From assembly GCF_000478175.1 (NCBI RefSeq), contig NZ_KI515774.1, positions 369,594 to 433,593 of the forward strand: a stretch of DNA of 64,000 nt. Direction: 5' to 3'. The notes under the pieces are model-generated. The model had not been told where the DNA came from and made no database searches. It worked only from the letters and a program-made list of their open reading frames with translations. Made by a program: the position numbers and the translations under genes. The number at the start of each line of letters is the position of its first letter. Within the stretch, counting starts at the first letter, position 1. This DNA is from Corynebacterium sp. KPL1814 (lineage in GTDB: Bacteria; Actinomycetota; Actinomycetes; Mycobacteriales; Mycobacteriaceae). Shown here in pieces: positions 1 to 9,177 of the stretch.

Positions 1-148
1 AATAAGCCTCTTTGAGCAGGATAAGTTCCCGTGCCGTGTGTTCTGTTGCGCCGTGCGCCCGAAGATCGTCCTCAGACATGCCAGCGCACCCGGCGACGAT
101 ATCCATCCCCGGGGCCACAGATGCTAAGTAATTCTCGAGCGCGTTCAT
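1..148 (-). CDS. N-terminal part of an unrecognised protein, cut by the window edge
   Basis: The reverse strand reads open from an ATG at 148 to the window edge, giving 49 residues that begin MNALENYLASVAPG and continue through an acidic, Ala-rich helix (MSEDDLRAHGATEHTARE). I do not recognise the family. The start is supported by a TAGATT hexamer (reverse strand, 161-156) seven nt before the ATG, the leaderless arrangement seen for many other genes here. It is transcribed divergently from ileS. The product cannot be inferred from this fragment; the rest lies outside the window. Confidence 0.55.
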   Translation of the reverse strand, partial: MNALENYLASVAPGMDIVAGCAGMSEDDLRAHGATEHTARELILLKEAY

Positions 149-200
149 GCTTCATAATCTATGGCTGCACGCAACCGCGTACAACAGTAAATTTTCTACC

Positions 201-209
201 TGTGGATAA
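201..209 (-). promoter_or_regulatory. Perfect DnaA-box sequence, single copy
   Basis: TGTGGATAA on the plus strand is the complement of TTATCCACA, the consensus DnaA box. It lies between the divergent gene at 1-148 and the ileS promoter, 4 nt upstream of the ileS -35 element. A single 9-mer is expected by chance about once in a window this size, so a function is only possible, not shown. Confidence 0.3.
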
Positions 210-212
210 CTT

Positions 213-242
213 TTGTGCACAGCGTTCTTGTGGCGCTATACT
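213..242 (+). promoter_or_regulatory. ileS promoter
   Basis: TTGTGC (213-218) and TATACT (237-242) are separated by 18 nt and fit a SigA-type promoter. The predicted transcript starts near 249, just before the T-box leader. Confidence 0.6.
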
Positions 243-248
243 GGCGGG

Positions 249-433
249 CACATGCGATGATCCGGCCATCACCGGGGGAGCAATTCAGAAGAACGGCCAG
301 AAGGCTCAGTAGAACTGAACGGGTGGGACCGTTATCTCCTTCACCGAAACGAAGCGGAGCTTTTAGCTCAAGCAGGGTGGTACCGCGAGCCATTGGCCCG
401 TCCCTGCATCAAGTTACAGCGTGAAGGAAGATA
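249..433 (+). ncRNA. T-box riboswitch (ultrashort stem I, translational type), ileS leader
   Basis: The leader carries the invariant T-box run AGGGTGGTACCGCG (374-387), which pairs with the uncharged tRNA acceptor end. Upstream, the short stem-I element CGATGATCCGGCCATCACCGG (from 255) holds the specifier ATC at 268-270, an isoleucine codon matching the downstream gene. This compact stem I is the form known from actinobacterial ileS leaders. There is no terminator with a U-run. Instead TCCTTCAC (337-344) is an exact 8-nt complement of GTGAAGGA (421-428), which includes the ileS ribosome binding site, so control is likely by sequestering the Shine-Dalgarno sequence until uncharged tRNA-Ile binds. 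Confidence 0.92.
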
Positions 434-3400
434 ATGGTGAAAAAGATTTATCCCAAGGTCGATATGACCGGCGGCTCAAGCCGTTTCCCGGATATGGAAG
501 AAGAAGTCCAGAAGTACTGGAAGCAGGACGATACGTTCCAGGCTTCTTTGGAAAAGACCAAGGACTGCCCCGAATACATCTTTTATGATGGCCCTCCCTT
601 TGCCAATGGCCTGCCGCACTACGGCCACCTGCTGACCGGTTACGTCAAGGATATCGTGCCGCGCTATCGCACGATGGCCGGAAATTACGTCCCCCGCGTC
701 TTTGGCTGGGATACCCACGGCCTGCCAGCGGAGCTGGAGGCGGAAAAGCAGCTCGGGATCACCGATAAAGCCCAGATCGAGGACATGGGCCTGGACAAGT
801 TCAACGAGTACTGCGCAAAGTCGGTGCTGGAATACACCGATGAGTGGGAAGACTACGTCAACCGCCAGGCCCGCTGGGTGGACTTTGACAATGGCTACAA
901 GACCATGGATATCAACTTCATGGAATCGGTCATGTGGGCGTTCAAGGAGCTCTATGACAAGGGCCTGATCTACAAGGGTTTCCGCGTGCTGCCTTACTCC
1001 TGGGCGGAGCATACCTCCCTGTCCAACCAGGAAACGCGCTTGGATGATTCCTATAAGATGCGCCAGGATCCCACTTTGACGGTGACCTTCCCGGTCGCAG
1101 GCGCTCGCGAGGGCACCGCGGCGGAAAAGACGTTGGCGGATTACCCCGCGCTTGCCGATGCCTCCTTCCTCGCCTGGACCACCACCCCCTGGACCTTGCC
1201 GTCCAACGAGGCGCTGGCGGTTCACCCGGAGGTCTCTTACGCACTGTTTAAGGCCACCGACGGCGAGTTCGCCGGCCGCACGTTCATCATGGCCGAAAAC
1301 CTGCTGGGCACCCTGGAAAAGGAACTAGGTGAGGCCGAGGTGCTAGACACCTTCACTGGCGCGCAGCTCGAGGGCTTTAAGTATGAGCCGATCTTCGGCT
1401 TCTTCCCAGACTTGCGTAATGCCTACCAGGTGCTATTGGCAGACTACGTCACCACCGAAGACGGTACGGGTGTTGTCCACCAGTCACCTGCCTTTGGTGA
1501 AGACGATATGAATACCACCAACGAGTATGACATCGAGTTGGTGGTCCCGGTGGATGAGGACGGTAAGTTCACCTCCCAGGTCCCGCCGTACGAGGGCCAG
1601 CTGGTCTTCGATGCGAATAAATCCATCATCAAGGATCTCAAGGCCGCTGGGCGAGTGGTGCGCCACGTGACCATCGAGCACTCCTACCCACACTCTTGGC
1701 GCTCGGGCGAGCCGCTTATCTACATGGCGCTGCCCGCTTGGTTTGTGAAGGTCACCGAATTCCGTGATCGCATGGTGGAGCTCAACCACAACGAGATCGA
1801 GTGGTTGCCAGGGCACATCCGCGATGGCCAATTTGGCAAGTGGCTGGAAGGTGCCCGCGACTGGAATATCTCGCGCACCCGCTACTGGGGCGCGCCCATC
1901 CCGGTGTGGATGTCCGATAATGACGAGTACCCGCGCATGGACGTCTACGGCTCTTTGGATGAGCTGGAGAGGGACTTCGGCAAGCGCCCGGAGTCGCTGC
2001 ACCGCCCGCACATCGATGAGCTGACCCGCCCCAACCCGGACGATCCCACCGGTAAGTCCACCATGCGCCGCGTGCCGGACGTGCTGGACTGCTGGTTCGA
2101 ATCCGGTTCCATGCCGTTTGCGCAAAAGCACTACCCGTTTGAAAACAAGGAGTGGTTTGAAACCCATTCGCCGGCGGACTTCATCGTGGAGTACTCCGGG
2201 CAAACCCGCGGCTGGTTCTACCTGCTGCACGTGCTGTCCACCTCGCTCTTTGACCGCCCAGCGTTCAAGAAGGTCGTGGCCCACGGTATCGTCTTGGGCA
2301 ACGACGGGCTTAAGATGTCCAAGTCCAAGGGTAACTACCCGGACGTCAACGAGGTCTTTGACCGCGACGGTTCCGATGCCATGCGCTGGTTCCTGATGTC
2401 CTCGCCCATTCTGCGCGGCGGCAACCTCATCGTCACCGAGCAGGGCATCCGCGAAGGCGTGCGCCAGGCGCTGCTCCCCATCTGGAATGCGTACACCTTC
2501 CTGCAGCTCTACGCCGAGCAGGACGCCAAGTTCGATACGAGTTCCACGCACGTGCTCGACCGCTACATCCTGGCTAAGACCCACGACCTTGTGGCGAATG
2601 TCGATGCCGCTCTGGCGGGGACCGATATCGCCACCGCTACCGAAGAGGTTCGCCTTTTCGCCGATGTGCTGACCAACTGGTACGTCCGTCGCTCCCGCGA
2701 TCGCTTCTGGGGTGGCGAGGACTCCAACCCAGAGGCCTTCAACACCCTCTACACCGTTTTGGAGACCACTACGCGCGTGGTTGCCCCGCTGTTGCCGCAC
2801 GTCGCCGAGGTCATCTACCGCGGCCTGACCGGTGAGCGCTCTGTGCACTTGGCGGACTTCCCGAAGGCCGAGGACTACCCCGCGGATGCGGACCTGGTGT
2901 CTGCCATGGACGCCACCCGCGCGGTGGCATCGGCTGCGTCCTCGGTGCGCAAGGCCAATAAGCTGCGCAACCGCCTGCCGCTGCCAAAGCTCACCGTGGC
3001 CTTCGCGGGCTCGCAGAGCCTGGCGGACTTCGCCGATATTATCCGCGACGAGGTCAACGTCAAAGAGGTTGAGCTTACTGATGATGTCGATTCCGTCGGC
3101 ACCTTCCAGGTGGTCTGCAACGCCAAGGTTGCCGGCCCGCGCTTGGGCAAGGATGTCCAGCGCGCCATCAAGAACCTCAAGGCGGGCAACTACGAGCGCC
3201 GCGGCGATGAGGTCGTGGTAGACGGTGACATCGTTTTGAGTCCTGAGGAATACACCGAGCGTTTGCAAGCTGCGAACCCAGACTCCACCGCCCGCATCGA
3301 GGGCTTGGATGGCCTCGTCGTCCTGGATACCGAGGTCACCGAAGAGCTCGAGGCCGAAGGCTGGGCCGCCGATGTTATCCGCGGCCTGCAGGATGCCCGC

Positions 3401-3598
3401 AAGAACTCCGGCTTCGACGTATCTGACCGCATCTCCGTGGTCCTTTCCGTGCCCGAAGATAAGAAGGAGTGGGCGCAGCGCCACGCTGAGACCATCGCGG
3501 GCGAGGTGCTGGCAACGGAGTTCTCCGTGGTCACCGAGCCGCTTGCCGATGCCCACGATATCCTCATCGGAGTCACCGCCACCGTAGCCAAGAACTAA
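434..3598 (+). CDS. ileS: Isoleucine--tRNA ligase
   Basis: Cytoplasmic class I aminoacyl-tRNA synthetase charging tRNA-Ile, 1054 aa. The HIGH signature appears as HYGH (residues 62-65) in [12 protein letters not shown], and KMSKS is at 627-631. The editing domain lies between them and an anticodon-binding domain follows to the end. The length and the HYGH variant match the long eukaryote-like IleRS typical of actinobacteria rather than the ~940-aa bacterial form. The ATG at 434 follows GAAGGAAG (423-430). It stands alone under a T-box leader and ends at a strong terminator, so expression should rise when charged tRNA-Ile is scarce. Confidence 0.98.
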   Translation: MVKKIYPKVDMTGGSSRFPDMEEEVQKYWKQDDTFQASLEKTKDCPEYIFYDGPPFANGLPHYGHLLTGYVKDIVPRYRTMAGNYVPRVFGWDTHGLPAELEAEKQLGITDKAQIEDMGLDKFNEYCAKSVLEYTDEWEDYVNRQARWVDFDNGYKTMDINFMESVMWAFKELYDKGLIYKGFRVLPYSWAEHTSLSNQETRLDDSYKMRQDPTLTVTFPVAGAREGTAAEKTLADYPALADASFLAWTTTPWTLPSNEALAVHPEVSYALFKATDGEFAGRTFIMAENLLGTLEKELGEAEVLDTFTGAQLEGFKYEPIFGFFPDLRNAYQVLLADYVTTEDGTGVVHQSPAFGEDDMNTTNEYDIELVVPVDEDGKFTSQVPPYEGQLVFDANKSIIKDLKAAGRVVRHVTIEHSYPHSWRSGEPLIYMALPAWFVKVTEFRDRMVELNHNEIEWLPGHIRDGQFGKWLEGARDWNISRTRYWGAPIPVWMSDNDEYPRMDVYGSLDELERDFGKRPESLHRPHIDELTRPNPDDPTGKSTMRRVPDVLDCWFESGSMPFAQKHYPFENKEWFETHSPADFIVEYSGQTRGWFYLLHVLSTSLFDRPAFKKVVAHGIVLGNDGLKMSKSKGNYPDVNEVFDRDGSDAMRWFLMSSPILRGGNLIVTEQGIREGVRQALLPIWNAYTFLQLYAEQDAKFDTSSTHVLDRYILAKTHDLVANVDAALAGTDIATATEEVRLFADVLTNWYVRRSRDRFWGGEDSNPEAFNTLYTVLETTTRVVAPLLPHVAEVIYRGLTGERSVHLADFPKAEDYPADADLVSAMDATRAVASAASSVRKANKLRNRLPLPKLTVAFAGSQSLADFADIIRDEVNVKEVELTDDVDSVGTFQVVCNAKVAGPRLGKDVQRAIKNLKAGNYERRGDEVVVDGDIVLSPEEYTERLQAANPDSTARIEGLDGLVVLDTEVTEELEAEGWAADVIRGLQDARKNSGFDVSDRISVVLSVPEDKKEWAQRHAETIAGEVLATEFSVVTEPLADAHDILIGVTATVAKN

Positions 3599-3619
3599 GA
3601 GCGTATAGCGCCAACCTGA

Positions 3620-3669
3620 AGCGGCCCGGCCGGATGCTATCTACAGCGTTCGGCCGGGCCGCTGCTTTT
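3620..3669 (+). terminator. Rho-independent terminator of ileS
   Basis: AGCGGCCCGGCCG (3620-3632) pairs perfectly with CGGCCGGGCCGCT (3651-3663), followed by GCTTTT. It lies 21 nt after the ileS stop. Confidence 0.88.
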
Positions 3670-3766
3670 ATCAGGGTTGCGCTGCATTTTCCTCTAAGCT
3701 CCGGAAGGATAGAAGGAATAGGGGAGTAGACTGGCGGCCGAATTCCCCGACGTGAGGAAGGTAGCC

Positions 3767-5377
3767 GTGACAGAGAGCGATTCTTTAACGCCCGCAGAAA
3801 TTGTCCGCAGCGGCCGAGGAGTACTCGGCATTGAAGTCGGCTCGACGCGTATTAAAGCGTGCCTCATCGACAGCTCCGGACGGGTCATCGCAACCGGTTC
3901 TCATCGCTGGGAAAGCGACTATGTAGATGGCCACTGGAGCTACGCACTAGATGATGTGTGGGATGGTCTGCGTGCCGCCTACGCTGATTTGAACGCAGAG
4001 ATACGTGAGCTCACGGGGGAAAGGCTCACCCGGCTAGCAGCTATTGGCATATCTGGGATGATGCATGGCTACTTGGCTTTCAATAAGTCCGCTGAACAGC
4101 TCGTGCCCTTTCGCACTTGGCGCGATACCTATACGGGCGAAGCCGCGAAGAAACTATCGGAACTCTTCGACGTTAATATTCCAATGCGCTGGTCCGTCGC
4201 CCATTTCTATCAGGCTTTGCTGGACGGCGAGCCACACGTTGGCGACGTCGATTTTCTGACAACCTTGTCCGGCTATATCCACTGGCAGTTAACGGGTAAG
4301 AAAGTTCTCGGCGTGGGGGATGCCTCTGGCATGTTTCCTATTGACCCTCAAACGGCGTCCTACGATGAGGCGGCGCTCGCGAAAATCCGCGGAGAAATTG
4401 GGCGAGACTTCGCAGAGTTATTGCCCGAGTCCTTGTCTGCGGGCGCGGACGCGGGTGCCCTTGAGCACCCAGAACTCCTGGATCCCAGCGGAGCGCTGCA
4501 GGCCGGCGCGGTGGCATGCCCGCCTGAAGGCGATGCTGGAACGGGCATGGTGGCCACGAATACCGTCAGCATCAATACGGGCAACGTGAGCGTGGGTACC
4601 TCGATTTTTGCAATGCTTGTTCACCAAAAGCCCTTGAGTAAGTCCTATCCCGAAATTGACCCGGTGACCACACCGACGGGTCTGCCAGTGTCGATGGTGC
4701 ACTGTAATAACGGCGCGCAGGAAATTTCGGATTGGATCTCGCTGTTTAGCGATGTAGCAGTGGCGTTCGGCACCAAGAACATTGACCACATCGACGATGT
4801 ATATACGGCCATTTTGACCGAGGCATTACGCGGTGAACCGGATGCCGGCGGGGTAGTGGTCTATCCCTACCGGGCCGGTGAACCGATTGCGGGTTTGATT
4901 GAAGGGCGTCCCATGGTGGCGCGGACACCCGATGCGAATTTCTCCCTTGCTAACCTCATGCGCGCCAACCTGTATAGCGTCTTTGCATCGCTGGCGCTGG
5001 GTATGCGCTTGCTAGAGCAGGAAGGTATTTCCGTGGACGTCGTCCAAGCTCACGGTGGGATTTTCCGCACGGTTGGCGTAGCGCAGCGCTTCCTGGCAGC
5101 CGCGTTGAAAACACCAGTGGCCGTGGCGCAGTCCGCTAGCGAAGGTGGTGCCTGGGGAATCGCGTTGCTGGCGAACTACATGGGCTCGGATAAAGACTTT
5201 GCGGATTACCTCAACGATGAGATTGCCAGCAGCAATAATACTGGGCGCGTCCGTCAGCCCGATCCGCGCGATGTCGCGGGCTTTGCTACCTACCTCGAGC
5301 GATTCATAGAGGGATTGTCCATGCAAGAAGGCGCAGTTTCAGCGTTGCCTACCTCCGTATCTCAAGAAGAAGACTAA
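3767..5377 (+). CDS. FGGY-family carbohydrate kinase, L-ribulokinase-like
   Basis: Predicted ATP-dependent sugar kinase of 536 aa. The N-terminal FGGY fold begins at GVLGIEVGSTRIKACL and carries the GISGMMHGYLAF motif. The C-terminal half has TGNVSVGTSIFAM and QAHGGIFRTVGVAQRF followed by SASEGGAWGIALLA. I chose GTG 3767 because AGGAAGG (3755-3761) sits 5 nt upstream; an earlier GTG at 3752 lacks a binding site. A TAGACT -10 (3727-3732) would place transcription about 28 nt before this start. Twenty nt downstream lies araD, so the natural reading is phosphorylation of L-ribulose to L-ribulose 5-phosphate. No arabinose isomerase is adjacent, so xylulose or another ketose cannot be excluded. 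Confidence 0.85.
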   Translation: MTESDSLTPAEIVRSGRGVLGIEVGSTRIKACLIDSSGRVIATGSHRWESDYVDGHWSYALDDVWDGLRAAYADLNAEIRELTGERLTRLAAIGISGMMHGYLAFNKSAEQLVPFRTWRDTYTGEAAKKLSELFDVNIPMRWSVAHFYQALLDGEPHVGDVDFLTTLSGYIHWQLTGKKVLGVGDASGMFPIDPQTASYDEAALAKIRGEIGRDFAELLPESLSAGADAGALEHPELLDPSGALQAGAVACPPEGDAGTGMVATNTVSINTGNVSVGTSIFAMLVHQKPLSKSYPEIDPVTTPTGLPVSMVHCNNGAQEISDWISLFSDVAVAFGTKNIDHIDDVYTAILTEALRGEPDAGGVVVYPYRAGEPIAGLIEGRPMVARTPDANFSLANLMRANLYSVFASLALGMRLLEQEGISVDVVQAHGGIFRTVGVAQRFLAAALKTPVAVAQSASEGGAWGIALLANYMGSDKDFADYLNDEIASSNNTGRVRQPDPRDVAGFATYLERFIEGLSMQEGAVSALPTSVSQEED

Positions 5378-5397
5378 GGCACTAGGGAAAGGCCACA

Positions 5398-6111
5398 ATG
5401 GTTCAGCATCTATCTGAGTATCGCCCAGAAATCCAACAAGCGGTGTCTAAGACCCGCCAGCGCGTCAGCGACCTTCACGCCGAACTGCCGCGGTGGGGCC
5501 TTGTGTCGTGGACTGCGGGCAATGTCTCTGAACGCATTGTCGTCGATGCCTCCGGTACTCCGAGCACACAGGATCTTTTCGTCATCAAGCCCTCTGGCGT
5601 GCGCTACGAGGAGCTAAGCCCAGAATCGATGGTGCTCTGCGACTTAGAAGGCGTGCTTGTCGATGGCGCTTATGCTCCCTCCTCGGATACCGCCGCACAT
5701 GCCTATGTGTATAAACATATGCCGGAGGTTGGCGGAATCGTCCACACCCACTCGAGCTACGCCACAGCGTGGGCCGCCCGCGGGGAAGAGATTCCATGCG
5801 TACTTACGATGATGGCCGATGAATTCGGCGGGCCAGTGCCCGTTGGACCCCTTGCGATCATCGGCGATGACTCCATCGGCCGGGGCATCGTGGAGACCTT
5901 GCGGGAGTCCCGTTCACCTGCCGTGTTGATGCAAAATCATGGTCCCTTCACCATCGGTGACGATGCTGAAAATGCCGTGAAAGCAGCCGTGATGGTTGAA
6001 GAAGTTGCGCGTACCGTGCACTTAGCCAAGGAGCTCGGCGGCCCTAAGCCCATCCCACAGGACATTATCGATAACCTCAATGACCGCTATCAGAATGAAT
6101 ACGGCCAATAA
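5398..6111 (+). CDS. araD: L-ribulose-5-phosphate 4-epimerase
   Basis: Class II aldolase/epimerase family protein, 237 aa, the usual length for AraD, which converts L-ribulose 5-phosphate to D-xylulose 5-phosphate for the pentose phosphate pathway. Visible motifs are WTAGNVSERI near the N-terminus, KPSGVRYEEL in the phosphate-binding loop, the zinc-binding HTHSSYATAWA, and QNHGPFTIG toward the C-terminus. GGGAAAGG precedes the ATG. It follows the FGGY kinase by 20 nt in one operon and converges on the zinc dehydrogenase with a 16-nt gap. Confidence 0.88.
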   Translation: MVQHLSEYRPEIQQAVSKTRQRVSDLHAELPRWGLVSWTAGNVSERIVVDASGTPSTQDLFVIKPSGVRYEELSPESMVLCDLEGVLVDGAYAPSSDTAAHAYVYKHMPEVGGIVHTHSSYATAWAARGEEIPCVLTMMADEFGGPVPVGPLAIIGDDSIGRGIVETLRESRSPAVLMQNHGPFTIGDDAENAVKAAVMVEEVARTVHLAKELGGPKPIPQDIIDNLNDRYQNEYGQ

Positions 6112-6127
6112 GGCTTCCGGCTGATAT

Positions 6128-7132
6128 TCATTTATCCGTAATGAATATCTTGATGTGCTCTGGGCTCTTCATAGCCTCGAGCGCTTCTTCGTAGCGGTCA
6201 ACTGGGAAAGTACCGGTGACTAGGCCATCGAGCTTGTCATAAAGGTGAGCCATCCGCTTGGCCGCAGCGGGGTACATATTAGCCAGGGACTGGGCCCCGA
6301 TGAGCGAGATTTCCTTCTCGAATAGGTCGAGCGGGCGGAAATCTATCGTGGCATCTGGAGAAGGCACACCCATCTGGATTAAGCGGCCGCGCTTGCCGAG
6401 GATACGGATGGCATCAGCAATAGCACCTGCATTGCCGGATGCATCCAAGGTGAGGTCATAGGAATCCTGATCCAAATCTGCGGCTGAGTCCACTGCTTGG
6501 ACGGCGCCCAGTTTCACAGCTTGCGCGCGCCGGGCCGGGTTGGGTTCAACAACAGAGACGCTTGCTGCGCCCTCATCCAATGCGACGACGAGCGCCACCA
6601 AGCCGATGGAACCGGCACCGAAGATGACCATATCCTGGTCTTTCCAATCAGGCGCGAGGTCCAATGCGTGTAAAACGCAAGATAGCGGTTCGGTCAGCGG
6701 TGCAACATGGTGAGGAATTTCTGTGGAGAGCTTGTAGACGAATTTGGCCGGCATGGCGATGAATTCCGCACAGGAACCATCCTGCATAATGCCGGCGGGT
6801 GAGATGTGCTCGCACAGATTCGTTGCGTTTTGCTTGCACCAGGTGCACTCGCCGCACGTCACGTTGGGGTTAGCGCCAACGTAGTCACCGACGGAAAAAT
6901 CGGTGACCTCTGCGCCGACCTCCGTGATGTAGCCCGCCATTTCGTGCCCCAGAATGAGTGGGTAGTTGCCGATGACATAGTCACCTCTTACTAAGTGCAG
7001 GTCAGTGCCACAGATACCGGTGCCCACCGGTTCGATGATTACCTCGTTGGCTTTTGCGTGGGGAACAGGGACGTCTTGGATTTCAATATCGCCGTGACCA
7101 GTGGTAACAACGGCGCGCATGGTATCGGTCAT
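6128..7132 (-). CDS. Zinc-dependent alcohol/polyol dehydrogenase (MDR superfamily)
   Basis: Medium-chain dehydrogenase/reductase of 334 aa. The catalytic zinc region shows GTGICGTDLHL and GHEMAGYITEVG. The structural zinc lobe has four cysteines (CGECTWCKQNATNLC). The Rossmann motif is GAGSIGLVALV, followed by an acidic residue after the second strand (VVEPNPARR), which favours NAD. The family includes sorbitol, threonine and sugar-alcohol dehydrogenases. The convergent kinase and epimerase suggest a polyol substrate such as a pentitol, but that is inference. GGAGAGGAG precedes the ATG at 7132. It has its own promoter region (7133-7299), where I see no clear operator. Confidence 0.82.
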   Translation of the reverse strand: MTDTMRAVVTTGHGDIEIQDVPVPHAKANEVIIEPVGTGICGTDLHLVRGDYVIGNYPLILGHEMAGYITEVGAEVTDFSVGDYVGANPNVTCGECTWCKQNATNLCEHISPAGIMQDGSCAEFIAMPAKFVYKLSTEIPHHVAPLTEPLSCVLHALDLAPDWKDQDMVIFGAGSIGLVALVVALDEGAASVSVVEPNPARRAQAVKLGAVQAVDSAADLDQDSYDLTLDASGNAGAIADAIRILGKRGRLIQMGVPSPDATIDFRPLDLFEKEISLIGAQSLANMYPAAAKRMAHLYDKLDGLVTGTFPVDRYEEALEAMKSPEHIKIFITDK

Positions 7133-7299
7133 GGGGTATGGCTCCTCTCCGGCGCAGATTGGGCTACGCCGGTACCTGGAATTATCCAGTTGTAGGGTGG
7201 GAAGAACTTAGTCTCGAGATGTGTTACCTACGATGTTAAGCGTATCACTTGGACTTGAAGATTTAAGGCAAATAAAATTTTAAAGATAGTGATAGCTAC

Positions 7300-7495
7300 A
7301 TCATAAAATGACTGGCTAAGCCTCACTTCCTCGTAGTGAGCCAGGCGAGCGAAGTCTCATCATGCGTAATGGCCAAAAGTGCGAGGAACATACACCGTAA
7401 AGGGGTTTGTCATTCAAATGGTTTACGCATGATCTGATGTACAGGTTGAAAACGCTAAGAGCACGGGAAGTATCGTGCTCTTAGCGTTTTCTGTG
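7300..7495 (+). ncRNA. Candidate structured small RNA in a gene-free stretch
   Basis: The interval between the dehydrogenase and the decayed surface gene has no usable reading frame but is rich in structure. An AT-rich block with TAAAAT (7304-7309) could be a -10 element. It is followed by a stem with CTGG (7312-7315) and CTCACT (7322-7327) pairing to AGTGAG (7335-7340) and CCAG (7341-7344). Then comes an 11-bp inverted repeat, ATCATGCGTAA (7359-7369) with TTACGCATGAT (7423-7433), and finally a perfect 18-bp terminator stem (7448-7491). This order suggests a short non-coding transcript. Alternatives are a remnant of a lost gene or a bidirectional terminator only. Confidence 0.35.
7448..7495 (+). 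terminator. Perfect 18-bp hairpin terminator, probably bidirectional
   Basis: GAAAACGCTAAGAGCACG (7448-7465) pairs without mismatch to CGTGCTCTTAGCGTTTTC (7474-7491) around an 8-nt loop. The AT-rich stem base serves either strand. No annotated gene reads into it from the left, which is why a small RNA is suspected. Confidence 0.75.
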
Positions 7496-7585
7496 GATTG
7501 TTCTATCTCTCTATTGGCACTGACAGTGAAGGCGCATTATTGCGCTTATAGCCTGAAGTCCTCACTAACGCCTTGAAAGGTTCGT

Positions 7586-8737
7586 ATGAAATTCAGTAAA
7601 CGTATTGTCGCTTCTGCAGCTCTGCCTGTATCTCTCGTTGCTCCGGCCGTCACTCTAGTCGCTGGAGCTGCTGACGGTGAAGCTTGCTTTTAAAACTGTG
7701 AAACAGGCACTGTTGATCGATCCAAACTCAGGAATGCGGGCGGATTTGCAGTAGTCGAATACCTGCAAAAGCACTGCGGCATGACCCCAGGTGAGATCTA
7801 AAAGTTGAGCCTTCGAAGAGCTGAAGGAAGTAGTTCAACGGCCAAATGATGACGAGGGTAATCCGACTTTCACTGAGTTGGAATTTCTAAGGTATCAAAA
7901 ACCAATCTCGCGCCTCCCTCCCCAATCTTGGCGTATCTGGACACGTCAGATAACCGGGCAGGTATTGTGCCGCAGGAGAATGGGGACCTTATTGGAGCTG
8001 CAAGGGTCTCCTGCGGAGGTTTCGGGTGATGTGAACGGCATCCAGCTCGGGGCAAGATGATCACCGGTAAAGTGGGCCTAAATTCAGGGCAGAAAGTTGA
8101 ATGCGCGGTAACTTTCTAGGCAAGGACCCAGTGAAGACTCTTGTTGGACCGTTGCAAGGTGATGAGACTCAGGACATTCCGTTTCAAATTGGCGTTTCAG
8201 AAGGCGTTAACTAAAGACCGGTGATGAGGGATTGGTCACCGCAGTGCCGAACTTTTCAGTCTTCAAGACTGGGAAAGGAAACGGCAAAATCGTTGTTGTG
8301 AAGGCCACCGAGGAGGCTGGGGCCAAGAGCAAGATCCTGACAATGCCAAGGACTCTAATGTGCCTGAGGTGTTGCCGCAGCCTGAGTGCCCAGAGCAGCC
8401 GACCGAAACTGGGGGCAATGAGCCTTCGGTTGAGTCGTCTGAGGTTGAGCAGTCCGAGTCTGCGGGTAAGCCGACCTTGGAACCGAAGCCGGGAGACACT
8501 CCGGGCAACGGCACTGGCGACAAACTGACAAAGCCGTCGGTTACGAGCAACGATGGTGCCTCTGATGGCGTAGAAGTTGGCTCTAAATTTGGCACGGTTT
8601 TGGTGTAATTGATGGCCTCGGTGGCTTGGTTGCTCTGGTTGTAGGTGCTACCCCACTGAATGAACCAGAACCACGATGTCGCTCACTTGCTGCAGCCACT
8701 CTGTGACTTTTTGGCATCGTTCAACATCAAGTTCTAA
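7586..8737 (+). pseudogene. Decayed paralogue of the surface protein at 9178
   Basis: The start (ATG 7586 after TTGAAAGGTTCGT) and the signal peptide MKFSKRIVASAALPVSLVAP mirror the intact gene at 9178. In-frame TAA stops interrupt it at codons 36 (7691) and 72 (7799), and frameshifts follow. Matching pieces can be tracked in shifting frames: VVEYLQKHCGMTPGEI; one Ig-like repeat (ITGKVGLNSGQKVECAVTF); the Pro/Gly/Ser linker around 8360-8600 (KPTLEPKPGDTPGNG, then SKFGTVL); and the end ...FNIKF at 8735. Only one of the two repeats of the intact copy is recognisable. A decayed form of the same terminator lies downstream, so the whole transcription unit was duplicated. Confidence 0.85.
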
Positions 8738-9177
8738 TCGCGCCCGGTAGCGCGGAATTGCGGGACAGAAATTCCGATTGCTTTTCGGTGTAGAGACGGA
8801 AACCGGAGCCCTCTTTTTCGGAGCTACTCCGGCTCCTCTTGGCTAATAGGGGTAGAGAAGTGGACTTTGGTTGTTTTGCTTCAGTCTCGTGCTACATCAT
8901 GTACCCGGTGACCGCCCCTATTGAGCGGGGCTCGATACTGGTAATCGTTTCGCTGCACTACAGGCGCGGCTATTAAGTGATCTCGCACACTTTTCAGTAG
9001 AGGTACTATTGAATGAAAAATCAATATGATTTACTAATCCTGCGTTTAAAAACGTAAATGGCACGATAAAAGTCGTGCAATCCGACTGACTGCGGGGTTC
9101 GCTTGTGCCTTCGAATTCTTGAAAGCGCGACTTTGTATATAGATCCCGTAGCTTGTAGCTCCCCTTGGAAGGTTCGT
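8738..9177 (+). other. Intergenic stretch with decayed terminator and upstream region of the surface gene
   Basis: No gene is seen. At 8801-8832 AACCGGAG and CTCCGG remain of a terminator like the intact one at 10607. Around 9005-9060 the sequence is AT-rich. GCACGA (9061-9066) and TCGTGC (9073-9078) form a small hairpin. TTGAAA (9119-9124) and the AT-rich TATATAGAT (9136-9144) may belong to the promoter of the next gene, but the spacing is shorter than normal. Confidence 0.5.

Noticed and set aside
31..312. Plus-strand open frame over the ileS leader
   Set aside because: It runs through the promoter and T-box, which explain the sequence; no start signal.
1484..3556. Long open frame antisense to ileS (690 codons)
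   Set aside because: It is a codon-bias shadow of a certain gene: no start signal, no recognisable domains, His/Gly/Val-rich low-information composition.
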